Positions 45,018-54,389 of a DNA stretch of 64,000 nucleotides are shown here, piece by piece. Numbering within the stretch: the first letter of the stretch is position 1; every line of letters begins with the position of its first letter. The translations under genes and the position numbers were made by a program. The notes below the pieces were generated by a model, which saw nothing but the letters and a program-made list of their open reading frames with translations, did not search any database and was not told where the DNA came from. The stretch covers positions 1-64,000 of the forward strand of contig CAZPHH010000010.1 of assembly GCA_964586145.1 (NCBI GenBank), given 5' to 3'. Origin of the DNA: JAFGJQ01 sp964586145 (GTDB lineage Bacteria > Planctomycetota > Phycisphaerae > UBA1845).

Positions 45018-45962
45018 ATGCCCGATCCCGCATCCTCAGCGTGCATCCGATTGGCGAATGATGCCGACCTGCCGGCGATCTACGACCTCGCGGCCGCGGC
45101 CCTCACGCTGGACACCTTCAGTTCGGGCCTGCTGTGGGAGAAGCTCTTTGACAACCCCGCCCCCGAGCAGTTCCGCAAGCGCGTGTACGCAGCCGAGCTT
45201 GCAGGACGCATGGTCGGGTTCATGCAGTGCGTCGAGCGGCCCGCCCAGTCCAAGGGCTGGCTGGGCGTCTTCGCAGTGGAGGAATCGCATCGCCGGCGCG
45301 GCATCGCCACCGACCTCTTCGAACGGCTGCTCGCCGACTGGCGGAAAGCAGGCATCACCGAGGCGGAAGTGCTCGCCATCCCGGGCAACTACTTCAACCC
45401 CGGGCTCGACCCCCGCTACACGCCGGCCCTGTGCTTCGTGGAAGCCAGGCGATTCGAACGATTCAAAGACTGCGTGAACATGACGGCCTTCCTCGACAAG
45501 CGGTTCGAGACCGAGCGCGATGAGGCCCAACGGGCGGACCAGGGCATCGTCGTGCGCCGGGCCACCCGGGACGACGACCCTCTGCTGGACGCCTTCTTCG
45601 CCGGCGATTTCGGCCCGGATTGGCGCATGGAGGCCGAACTGGCCATGCGAAACGACCCGCCCGGCCTTCACCTGGCGTTCAAGGCCGGGCAGATCATCGG
45701 GTTCAGCGGGCATTCTAGCCAGAACCGCGAATGGGGTTTCTTCGGCCCGATGGGCACCACGCCCGCCGCCCGCGGCACGGGCATCGGCCGAATCCTGCTG
45801 CGCCGCTGCCTCAACGATCTGTTCGACGCCGGGCATCGAACCAGCGTCATCCCCTGGGTCGGGCCGATCGGATTCTACTCCCGTTACGTCCCCTGCCGCG
45901 TGGATCGCGTGTTCTGGCGATACCGCAGGGCCGTCAGCGAGCCGTCCATGCCGGCCACGTAG
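45018..45962 (+). CDS. double GNAT-domain acetyltransferase
   Basis: 314 residues with two N-acetyltransferase folds. The first (about residues 8-160) has the acetyl-CoA site GVFAVEESHRRRGIATDLFER. The second (about residues 165-310) has TTPAARGTGIGRILLRRCL. Substrates are unknown. The ATG at 45018 has GGAGGA about ten bases upstream; an open frame continues far upstream only as antisense of the glycosyltransferase. The last 79 bases overlap the 3' end of the convergent metallophosphoesterase gene. Confidence 0.9.
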   Translation: MPDPASSACIRLANDADLPAIYDLAAAALTLDTFSSGLLWEKLFDNPAPEQFRKRVYAAELAGRMVGFMQCVERPAQSKGWLGVFAVEESHRRRGIATDLFERLLADWRKAGITEAEVLAIPGNYFNPGLDPRYTPALCFVEARRFERFKDCVNMTAFLDKRFETERDEAQRADQGIVVRRATRDDDPLLDAFFAGDFGPDWRMEAELAMRNDPPGLHLAFKAGQIIGFSGHSSQNREWGFFGPMGTTPAARGTGIGRILLRRCLNDLFDAGHRTSVIPWVGPIGFYSRYVPCRVDRVFWRYRRAVSEPSMPAT

Positions 45963-48139
45963 CACACGGGCTCCTGCCCCAATCCCGGAGCCACGGTCAC
46001 GGGCGCCATGACGAAGAAGCCGGGCGTGGCCTGGTATTGCCATAGCGTCCGGCCGTCCCCAGCGTCCAGCACGCTCAGCAGCCCGGTGTTGGAGCAGACG
46101 TATAGCCGCCCATCGTGTTCGGTGGGCGGAATGGGGAATCGCCCCGCCGGGATCTCTTTATCCCATATTACCTGACCGCTGCCATCGTACTTGCGGACGT
46201 GCGAGTCGGTCGTCCGGGCATAGAAATGCTGCCCGTCCGCGGCCGGAACGATGCCCGTCACCGCAGCGTCCCAGGTAGACACCAGCTTTCCGTCCGGATC
46301 GTATTTACCCAGCCGGTAGCCCCGATCGCAGACGAACAGGGCGTCCCCCACGACAATCGGGCCGCAATCCGCCGGAGCGTAGTAGCGAGCCGCCCCGCCG
46401 TCGCTGGATTTCGGCCCAAGCGACTTCCAGCGGAGCTTGCCGGTCGATTGGTCGACCGCGTAGAGGTACCCGTCCCAAGCCCCGAACACCAGAAGGTCTT
46501 TCCACACCGCCGGGAGGGATTCGATGCCGAAATCGGCCCGCTCGAACACCCAGCGCTTGCTGCCGTCCGCAAGCGAGATCGCGTGCATCCGGCCGCCGTT
46601 ATCCCCGACGAAGACCGTGTCACCTTCGATCAGCGGCCAGCCGTAAACCGGTCGCCCCGCGTCGTAGGCCCACCGCTGGCGGCCCTGGCCGTCCAGGGCG
46701 TAGACCTTCCCGTCGCCGGACCCGACCACCAAGCACTGTCCGTTCCATGCCGGCGTCCCGAGAATCTCCCCTCCGGTCTTGAACGCCCACCGCTGCCGAC
46801 CGGTCGCACGGTCGGACGCCACCACGGAGCCGTCGTTTCCGGCATGAACCAGGAGGTCGCCCACAACCACCGGGGCAGCCTTGATGGCCCGCGGATCGTC
46901 CGCCTTCCAAACCACTTCCACGGCGGGCGTTTCCACGCGGAACACGCGGCTTCGTTGATCGGTGCGACCGTCCGGCAACGTGACCTGTACCGTCAGCAGG
47001 TGCATGCCCGGGAGCAGCCCGTCCAGCGGCACGCGGCCGCCCAGGGTGACCGTGGATGCCGCTGACTCGACGAGGCGAACGGACACCGACACAGGGTTGC
47101 CATTTACCCGAACCGCCCAACTCGCCGAGTCCGGCTCCAGGCCGTTCAGGGTCAGAGCCAGGGGCAGGGTTGGACCCTCGCCCGAGAAACCATCGGACGC
47201 CGGCTGGGCAATGGCGAACAGCCGCGGTGCCGGCTCACTCGGAACCGGCTTGTTCAGCACCGTCCTCCATCCCGGCTTGCCGGCCTCATCCCCCTTGGCG
47301 CGAGGATCGCGATGGTAGTGGTACGCATAGCGGAGCCGCCCATCGTGCAGGGACACCAGGCCGTAGCCCGCGTTCTTCCCGTAGGTGGACCCGCCCATGA
47401 CGCCGTCCAGCCCGCAGATGTCGCGGTGCTCGACTCCGTGTCCGTGGCCGTAGAGCAGCAGCGCCACGTTGTGGTCGCGCAGCAGATCGACCAGCGTGTC
47501 CAGCTCCACCGGGTGGGCGAGTTCCGTCACGTACGGCGGGTGATGCAGGGCGATGAAGATGGGCATCCCCCGCGACACTCTCTCCAGTTCCGATTTCAGC
47601 CACGCCCGCGTCTTTCCGTCCAGGGACGGGACCGGCTCCTGCGGAGACGCGGAACTGAGGCAGATGAAGCGGCAGCCGTGTTGCGTGAAGGCATAGTTCT
47701 CGCCGCCGTGGCGTTTTCGCATGACGTCATACATGGCCACCCATGTATTGTCATGATTGCCGGGCATCACGTAGAGCGGGCACGGAAGATTCGCGAAGGC
47801 GTCCTCGAAAATCTGCCACGTGTCGTCGATCACGCCGTATTCCGTCAAGTCACCCGTCGCCAGGGCGAAGGCCGGCGCGGGAGCCGGCTCGGACCGCGTC
47901 GGAACATTCTGGAGCTTGCCGGCCTGCCGGCAGATCCACGCAATGGAATCCGCGCCGCGCACCGCCTCCGGCTTCCCCAGGCGGGCGAGATGCGGATTGA
48001 CATGCATGTCCGAGATGTGAAGGACGGTGAAGTCCGACACCGCGGACGGGGCCTCGGCCGGCTTTGTGGCCCCCGCCACGGAGGCGGGAAGCAGGCCCCA
48101 GATCGCCAGTACGGGGAGCATCATTCGTCGATACGGCAT
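45884..48139 (-). CDS. secreted metallophosphoesterase fused to PQQ-type beta-propeller
   Basis: 751 residues. A signal peptide (about residues 1-23) is followed by a calcineurin-like phosphoesterase (residues 36-260): HISDMHVN, ATGDLTEYG, MPGNHDN, ALHHPP and LYGHGHG give the two-metal site. After a beta-sandwich linker (about 300-400) come repeats of the PQQ/quinoprotein type (GDLLVHAGNDGSVVASD, then GKVYALDGQGRQRWA and several similar blades) to the C-terminus, probably a beta-propeller that binds the substrate rather than the PQQ cofactor. Located outside the cytoplasm. ATG start. Divergent from the large lipoprotein gene next to it. Confidence 0.92.
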   Translation of the reverse strand: MPYRRMMLPVLAIWGLLPASVAGATKPAEAPSAVSDFTVLHISDMHVNPHLARLGKPEAVRGADSIAWICRQAGKLQNVPTRSEPAPAPAFALATGDLTEYGVIDDTWQIFEDAFANLPCPLYVMPGNHDNTWVAMYDVMRKRHGGENYAFTQHGCRFICLSSASPQEPVPSLDGKTRAWLKSELERVSRGMPIFIALHHPPYVTELAHPVELDTLVDLLRDHNVALLLYGHGHGVEHRDICGLDGVMGGSTYGKNAGYGLVSLHDGRLRYAYHYHRDPRAKGDEAGKPGWRTVLNKPVPSEPAPRLFAIAQPASDGFSGEGPTLPLALTLNGLEPDSASWAVRVNGNPVSVSVRLVESAASTVTLGGRVPLDGLLPGMHLLTVQVTLPDGRTDQRSRVFRVETPAVEVVWKADDPRAIKAAPVVVGDLLVHAGNDGSVVASDRATGRQRWAFKTGGEILGTPAWNGQCLVVGSGDGKVYALDGQGRQRWAYDAGRPVYGWPLIEGDTVFVGDNGGRMHAISLADGSKRWVFERADFGIESLPAVWKDLLVFGAWDGYLYAVDQSTGKLRWKSLGPKSSDGGAARYYAPADCGPIVVGDALFVCDRGYRLGKYDPDGKLVSTWDAAVTGIVPAADGQHFYARTTDSHVRKYDGSGQVIWDKEIPAGRFPIPPTEHDGRLYVCSNTGLLSVLDAGDGRTLWQYQATPGFFVMAPVTVAPGLGQEPVCYVAGMDGSLTALRYRQNTRSTRQGT

Positions 48140-48297
48140 GGTTCATCACTCCTGCGGCTGCGTTTGAGGATACCACCGGCTTGACACGCGCCGCGCCTTC
48201 GCGAAACATACGCGGGGCGCGGTCCCGGCGGCGGTCGCCCGCATTTTGATGGATTCCACGCCTCGCGTCCAATCCCTGTCGAATGACGGAGAGTGTC

Positions 48298-51162
48298 ATG
48301 ATTCTGCAACGAAACCTGGGCTGGAGCCGGCTCCTCGTGGTTCTGGGCGTCACCCTGGCGGGCGGTTGCCAACCCGCCGAGCGGCCGGGGGCCCTCCCGC
48401 GGCAAAGGTCGATGGAGGAACTCCAGGCCAGCCCGCTCTACACCTTCACAGAGGAAGAGGTCGACCGGTACTTGCAGGCCCTGCCGGCCGCGGGACCCGT
48501 CCTGACCGACCGAATTCTCCACCTGGGACGCAAGAACATCGGACAGCCGTACGACATCTACCTGCTGGGTGAATTCCCCTTCGAGCTGATCGACCCGGAG
48601 CCGATCTACTGCCTCGATCGCAGCGACTGCGTGGTATTCAGCGAGCACATGTACGCCATGGGCCTGAGCCGCAACTGGTGGGAGTTTCTGGCCACACTCC
48701 AGCGAATCCGGTACCGCGACGGAAAGGTGGGGATGCTCACGCGAAACCACTACACGATCGCCGACTGGGACCGCAACAACGCATTCCTTTTCGAGGACCT
48801 GACCCCCACACTTGGCGACGGCACGGCCTGCGTGCCCCTGACCCAGGTTTGCCGGCGGGCGAACTTCTTCGCGAAGCACGGCATCGGCCAGGACATTCCG
48901 GACGAGCCGATTCAGGACACGTACATCCCGTCGGCAAACGTGCCCGGCATTCTCCATGAACTGAAGAACGCGGACTTCGTGAACATCATCCGCGGCAGCG
49001 AGAAGTCGCAATACGCCGGGCATACGGGATTGATCGCGCTCGGGCACGACGGGACCGTGAACTTCCTCCACTCCGCCCAGCCCGCGGTGCGCGAGCAGCC
49101 GCTGCTGGAGTATCTGCAGAAGGACCGCCGGTGCCTGGGCATCAAGATTCTGCGGCTGAGACCGGGCGCCGAGCAGATCGTGCGGGACACACTGGCCTCG
49201 TCGCGGGACGCGACGGACGTGAGCGAGAGATCGCTGAAGGCGGCGCTGGCGGCATCGCCGTTGACGTCGACCGGGGCGCCGGACGGATACGCCGAGGATT
49301 GGGCACGGGCGATGAGAATGCAGGCCTATCAGTTGGAACACGACACGCCGGTGGACGCGGAGCTTCAGGAACAGGTGGAGGCCATCGAACGCCGGGTCGG
49401 CGAAGAGCTGGGCATCCCGGAGGCGGACCGCGCCTTCGGCGTGCTGGACCTGACCGGCCGACGTCTGGCCCTCGTCCGGCCGGACGTGACTTTCTACGGA
49501 GCCAGCGTCCCGAAAATCGCCATCGTGTTCGCCTACTTCGCCCAAAACCCGCAGGCGGCCCGGGACCTCGATCCGCAGGTGGAACGCGAGCTGCAACTGG
49601 TGATCAAGCGGTCGGACAACGATCTGGCCGCCAAGTACAGCCAACGAGTCGGGCTGGACTTCATCCGGAAGCTGCTCACCTCGAAGGAGTACCGTCTGTA
49701 CGACGAGGAACACGGGGGCGGGCTCTGGTGCGGAAAGCACTACGGTGTGGACAAACCGCGAGTCGGCGACCCGCTGAACGACCATTCACACGGGGCCTCC
49801 GTCCGGCAATGCCTGCGATATTACCTGATGCTCGAGCAGGGCAAACTCGTGAATGCCGAGGTCTGTGCCAAAATCAAGGAGATCTTCGCGGCCCCGCACC
49901 TGGAATTCCACAACGACCGGTTCGTCGGCGGGCTGAACGGCCGCAACGTCACCATCCTGCGAAAGAGCGGCTGGTGGGAAGACTGGCACCTCGATACCGC
50001 ACGCGTCGTGCATGGCAAGCACCTGTACTTCCTGGCAGGCATGGCCCGGCATCCCAAGGGTCAGGAGTATCTGGCCCAGATGGCCCGGGCCGTGGACGAA
50101 GTGATCTGCGACAAGGAGCCGAAACCCAGGCCCTTCGCACACGAACTGATCCACCACGATGCCGAAACCGGCTTCGGCCGTGCCCCGCAGGAGTTGAACC
50201 AGGCGCAATCGGTCATCACACTCGCGCCGCCGCCCGGCGGAACGGAATCTGCTTACGAATCCCCCGTCATCGGGCCGGAGCTCACGTTCAACGAGGCCCT
50301 GCCGTCGTGGAACCTCGACGTGCCCGACAACGCCACCGTGCGGGTGGAATTGCGGGTCGGACGGCAGGCGTACGACACCTGGTCGCCCTGGCTGACCGTC
50401 GCGCAGTGGGGCCCGGAGGCCTTCCCGGACGAGCCGGTAGTCAAATCGGAACAGGGCTACATCGACAAGGACTATTTCCGATCCAAGGACTGGTTCGACC
50501 GGCTCCAGTATCGCCTGCGCGTGACGGGCGCGTCGCAGCCGGTCGGCATTCACCGCGTCGGCGTTTGCGTCAGCGACACCACCGGCATCCCCACCGCCCT
50601 GCCCCGCCCGAAACCGGTCCGCGAACCGCTGGAAACCGCGGCGTGGCAGCGCACCCTGCCCGTCCCCTTCCGAAGCCAGAAAACCGACGACCCGCAGATG
50701 AAGCACGGAATCTGCAGCCCCACGTCCGTCGGCATGGTCATGGAATACCGCGGCGTCAACCGGACGAATGAGACGATCGCCCAGCGGGCATTCGACGCCC
50801 GACACCGCATCTACGGTAACTGGCCGATGAACGTGCAGGCCGCCCACACCTTCGGCGTGCCGGGATACCTGGCCCGGTTTTCCGACTGGGACGACGTTCG
50901 GGCGATGATCGCGGCGGGCAACCCGCTGGTCATCTCCATCGTGGCCGAAGAGGGCGAGCTACAAAACGCGCCCTACAAGGACACCGACGGACACCTCATC
51001 GTGATCACCGGCTTCGCCGACGCGGATCACGTGACCGTCAACGACCCCGCGGCGCGGACCGCCCGCGCGGGACAACGAATATACAGCACGAACGATCTCG
51101 AAACCGTCTGGATGCGAGCGAAAGGTGGGACCGCCTATGTATTGCTGCCGCCACAGCCGTAA
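48298..51162 (+). CDS. three-domain lipoprotein: DUF1460 amidase-like, class-A beta-lactamase-like, C39-like cysteine peptidase
   Basis: 954 residues. The signal peptide ends in TLAGGC (lipobox). Domain 1 (about residues 60-300) is DUF1460/NlpC-P60-like: Cys111 in LDRSDCVVF and His242 in YAGHTGL. Domain 2 (about 340-620) is a penicillin-recognising serine hydrolase: S403-V-P-K406, SDN at 439-441 and KSG at 556-558, as in class-A beta-lactamases. After a beta linker (about 640-740), domain 3 (about 780-950) looks like a C39-type peptidase: Cys806 in HGICSPTSVGM, His899 in DGHLIV and Asp in VNDPA. All three act on peptide bonds or on penicillin-like sites in peptidoglycan. The ATG at 48298 has GGAG seven bases upstream; an ATG at 48283 is also in frame. 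It overlaps the next gene by 26 bases. Confidence 0.9.
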   Translation: MILQRNLGWSRLLVVLGVTLAGGCQPAERPGALPRQRSMEELQASPLYTFTEEEVDRYLQALPAAGPVLTDRILHLGRKNIGQPYDIYLLGEFPFELIDPEPIYCLDRSDCVVFSEHMYAMGLSRNWWEFLATLQRIRYRDGKVGMLTRNHYTIADWDRNNAFLFEDLTPTLGDGTACVPLTQVCRRANFFAKHGIGQDIPDEPIQDTYIPSANVPGILHELKNADFVNIIRGSEKSQYAGHTGLIALGHDGTVNFLHSAQPAVREQPLLEYLQKDRRCLGIKILRLRPGAEQIVRDTLASSRDATDVSERSLKAALAASPLTSTGAPDGYAEDWARAMRMQAYQLEHDTPVDAELQEQVEAIERRVGEELGIPEADRAFGVLDLTGRRLALVRPDVTFYGASVPKIAIVFAYFAQNPQAARDLDPQVERELQLVIKRSDNDLAAKYSQRVGLDFIRKLLTSKEYRLYDEEHGGGLWCGKHYGVDKPRVGDPLNDHSHGASVRQCLRYYLMLEQGKLVNAEVCAKIKEIFAAPHLEFHNDRFVGGLNGRNVTILRKSGWWEDWHLDTARVVHGKHLYFLAGMARHPKGQEYLAQMARAVDEVICDKEPKPRPFAHELIHHDAETGFGRAPQELNQAQSVITLAPPPGGTESAYESPVIGPELTFNEALPSWNLDVPDNATVRVELRVGRQAYDTWSPWLTVAQWGPEAFPDEPVVKSEQGYIDKDYFRSKDWFDRLQYRLRVTGASQPVGIHRVGVCVSDTTGIPTALPRPKPVREPLETAAWQRTLPVPFRSQKTDDPQMKHGICSPTSVGMVMEYRGVNRTNETIAQRAFDARHRIYGNWPMNVQAAHTFGVPGYLARFSDWDDVRAMIAAGNPLVISIVAEEGELQNAPYKDTDGHLIVITGFADADHVTVNDPAARTARAGQRIYSTNDLETVWMRAKGGTAYVLLPPQP

Positions 51163-54100
51163 AAGCACCCTGTCAATCCTGGGGGTCGGATTCCTGGCAG
51201 CCCTGGCCGGCGGCTGCGTCCAACCCCGGCCCACCGTTGACACCACCGGGCAGTCCCTGGCCCATGACCCGCTCGTCGACATCGCGGAATACGACCCGCG
51301 CATGGTCGTCGACGTCAAATACGCCACCGCGGACAACTTCGTCGGCGAGCCGGTGTACCCCATCGCCCGCTGCCTGCTGAGAAAATCCGCGGCGCAGCGG
51401 CTGGCCCGCGTACAGGACCGGCTGGAGGCCGACGGCTACGGTCTCAAAATCCACGACGGGTATCGGCCGCTCTCGGTCCAGAAGCGATTCTGGAAGATCA
51501 TGCCGGACCCGCGGTACGTGGCCGACCCGCGCAAGGGCTCCCGGCACAACCGGGGCGCCGCGGTGGACGTGACCCTCGTCGACGCATGCGGCGGCGGCGT
51601 CGAGATGCCCACGAAGTACGACGATTTCACCGAGGCCGCCCACCGCAACTACGCCGGCGGCAACGAGACGAGCCGGCAAAACCGCGATCGGCTCGCCGCC
51701 GCCATGGAGGCGGAAGGATTCAAAGGTCTGGCGGACGAATGGTGGCACTATGACGCCCCGGGCTGGGAACAATTGCCGCTGCTGGACATCTCGCTGGCGG
51801 CGGCGCCGGTGTCCTCGGAGACGGCCATGAGTGATCTGACACGAGCCCGGGCCCTGGCGGATGAGGGGAAGTTCGCGGAGGCCGAACGCATCCTCCGCAA
51901 GCACGTGCCGGACCCGGACTGTCCGGCCATCAGCGGGTACGCCGTGGAACTGGACATCCTGCAGCGCATCCGGCGGGATTTTCGTCTGTCGGCCGACCAG
52001 ATGCTGGAGAAACTCCGCGCGAGCATCCCGGACGCGACGGCCGAGGACATGAACCGATGGCAGCAGGACGGCCTGTTGCAGCATCGCGTCATCGACGGTG
52101 AAGTCTGCTTTTTCGCGCGGGAGCCGGGCAACCTGTTCCGGATCTCCGAGGCGGCCAAGGCCCGCCGCGTGAGTCCTCCGGAAAGGGCTGGCTGGTCTTT
52201 CTCGTCCGCCGAGAATGCTGCACACGTCCTACATCTTGCGCGACAGAGCGCCGAACCGGCCGTCTACCCCGTCAAGCACCATGTCACATACACGCTGACC
52301 GTCAACGAAAACCACCCGCGGTTGAAGCCGGGGGCCGTGGTCCGGTGCTGGCTGCCGTTTCCCCAGGAGTACCGGCAGCAGACCGACGTACGGCTGATCG
52401 CCACCGACCCGCCGGGCGGCCGGGTGGCGGAAAACGGATCGCCCCATCGCACGATCTACTTCGAGCAAACGGTGACCGACCCGTCGAAACCGCCCCGCTT
52501 CCAGTCGAAGTTCGAGTTCGTCACCGCCGCCTGGTGCCCGCATCTCGACCCGGCCAAGGTCAAACCCTACGACCGCGCGAGCGACGTGTACCGTGACTTC
52601 ACGGCCGAGCGCCCGCCGCACATCGTCTTCACGCCGGAGGTCCGGCAAATTGTGGCGGAGGTCGCGGCGGGCGAACCCAACCCCCTGCTGCGCGCGCAGA
52701 AGCTCTTCCGCTGGATCGACGCCAACGTGCCCTGGTGCGCGGAGATGGAATACAGCACCATCCGCAGCATCTGCCGGAAGGGCCTCGCCGCCCGACGCGG
52801 TGACTGTGGAGTGCAGGCCCTCACGTTCATCACGCTGTGCCGGGTCGCGGGCATCCCCGCCCGCTGGCAGTCCGGATGGGCGCCGCGACCGAACGACGTG
52901 AACATGCACGACTGGTGCGAGATCTACGTCGAACCCTGGGGCTGGCTGCCCGCCGACCCGTCCTACGGCCTCCAGAAGCACGACGATCCGGACGTGCAGA
53001 CCTTCTTCTGCGGGCACATGGACCCGTACCGGATGATCGTGAACCTGGATTACGCCCAGCCGCTGTCGCCCGCCAAGATCAGCTTCCGCAGCGAGCCGAA
53101 CGACTTCCAGCGCGGTGAGATCGAGATCGACGGCCGCAACCTCTACTTCGGCGAATGGGCCTACGATTTCAACGTGCGAACCGTCCCGCAGGAGAAGAGC
53201 TGGACGGCCCTGACCGAGGCCCTGGATGCAGTCGTGCCCGACCGGCTGCTGGATGGAAACATGTCCGGCGCGGTCATCCACGTGGGCCGGAAGGTCGGCA
53301 ACGAGTACGAGGAGTGGTCCAAGGCGTACGGCTACATGCACTTCCAGCCGGAACCGGCCCCGATGCCGGAAGACGCCATCTTTGACCTGGCCTCCATGAG
53401 CAAGCCGCTCGCCACCGGAACCGCGCTGACGATCCTCATCGACGAGGGCAAGGTCGGCCTGGACGACCCCGTGTCAAAGTACCTGCCGGAGTTCGCGGAG
53501 GGCGACAAGGCAGGTGTCACTGTACGTAACCTGATGACGCACATGTCCGGCCTGCAATCCTACGTCGGCGCCGGCGAGCAGAAGCCGATCCGGGACGAGC
53601 ACGGCTTCCCCTGCCGCGACGCCATCCGCCGCTACATCCGCGAGATCAAGCCCTCGCGAAAGCCCGGTGAGGCCGTGGTGTATAGCTGCCTCAACGCGAT
53701 CCTCTGCGCGGAGATCGTACGCACCGTCACCGGCATGGAGCACAGCGACTTCCTCGCAGCACGAGTGTTCAAGCCGCTCGGCATGACCGACACCGGCTTC
53801 AACCCCGCCGCCGACCTGGACCCGCGAATCGTCCCCACCACCCGAACACCGTACGGCCGCGGGCCGGGCGGCTTTCTCCGCGGCCAGGTCCACGATCCGC
53901 TGGCCGCCATGCAGGACGGCGTCTCCGGAAACGCCGGCCTGTTCAGCACAGCCGCAAACGTGGCCCGATACGCCCAGATGCTACTCAACGACGGAGAGCT
54001 GGACGGCGTGCGAATCCTCTCCAAAGACGCGATCCACCTGCTCACCACGCCGCAGAACCCCGGCGGCGCCGACGCAAAGGGCAACCCGGACCCGCGCGGG

Positions 54101-54331
54101 CTGCTCTGGCCGTTGCACGTGCCGGAACCTGGCGCCACAGGACTGGACGGCATCCCCTTCTTCGCCCACACCGGCTACACCGGAACGGCCATTCGCGTCT
54201 ACCCCGAGCAAGGCATCTACGTCATCGTCCTGGCCAACCGCGTCCATCCGGACGACAAGGGCCAGGTGGGCGCCCTCCGCACAGCCGTGTGGCAAACAGT
54301 GGGCAATATCCTGATGGGAACGGCAGAGTAA
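51137..54331 (+). CDS. three-domain lipoprotein: VanX D-Ala-D-Ala dipeptidase, transglutaminase-like, class-C beta-lactamase-like
   Basis: 1064 residues. The signal peptide ends in LAALAGGC. Domain 1 (about residues 40-220) is VanX-like with R110 in DGYRP, H137 and D144 in SRHNRGAAVD, and E201 and H204 in DEWWH, all the zinc and catalytic residues. Domain 2 (about 370-680) is transglutaminase-like with Cys557 in GDCGVQ, His591 in MHDW and Asp near 606 in PADPS. Domain 3 (about 700-1060) is a class-C beta-lactamase/esterase fold with S753-M-S-K756, Y849-S-C-L-N and HTG near 1011. The ATG at 51137 lies nine bases after AAGGTGG; a GTG at 51125 is also in frame. It is coupled to the preceding lipoprotein gene. 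Confidence 0.92.
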   Translation: MYCCRHSRKSTLSILGVGFLAALAGGCVQPRPTVDTTGQSLAHDPLVDIAEYDPRMVVDVKYATADNFVGEPVYPIARCLLRKSAAQRLARVQDRLEADGYGLKIHDGYRPLSVQKRFWKIMPDPRYVADPRKGSRHNRGAAVDVTLVDACGGGVEMPTKYDDFTEAAHRNYAGGNETSRQNRDRLAAAMEAEGFKGLADEWWHYDAPGWEQLPLLDISLAAAPVSSETAMSDLTRARALADEGKFAEAERILRKHVPDPDCPAISGYAVELDILQRIRRDFRLSADQMLEKLRASIPDATAEDMNRWQQDGLLQHRVIDGEVCFFAREPGNLFRISEAAKARRVSPPERAGWSFSSAENAAHVLHLARQSAEPAVYPVKHHVTYTLTVNENHPRLKPGAVVRCWLPFPQEYRQQTDVRLIATDPPGGRVAENGSPHRTIYFEQTVTDPSKPPRFQSKFEFVTAAWCPHLDPAKVKPYDRASDVYRDFTAERPPHIVFTPEVRQIVAEVAAGEPNPLLRAQKLFRWIDANVPWCAEMEYSTIRSICRKGLAARRGDCGVQALTFITLCRVAGIPARWQSGWAPRPNDVNMHDWCEIYVEPWGWLPADPSYGLQKHDDPDVQTFFCGHMDPYRMIVNLDYAQPLSPAKISFRSEPNDFQRGEIEIDGRNLYFGEWAYDFNVRTVPQEKSWTALTEALDAVVPDRLLDGNMSGAVIHVGRKVGNEYEEWSKAYGYMHFQPEPAPMPEDAIFDLASMSKPLATGTALTILIDEGKVGLDDPVSKYLPEFAEGDKAGVTVRNLMTHMSGLQSYVGAGEQKPIRDEHGFPCRDAIRRYIREIKPSRKPGEAVVYSCLNAILCAEIVRTVTGMEHSDFLAARVFKPLGMTDTGFNPAADLDPRIVPTTRTPYGRGPGGFLRGQVHDPLAAMQDGVSGNAGLFSTAANVARYAQMLLNDGELDGVRILSKDAIHLLTTPQNPGGADAKGNPDPRGLLWPLHVPEPGATGLDGIPFFAHTGYTGTAIRVYPEQGIYVIVLANRVHPDDKGQVGALRTAVWQTVGNILMGTAE

Positions 54332-54389
54332 CGATGAGGATCGATCACCAAACCCGCAGCCCATTCTCGCCAGGAAAGGAACGCACACC

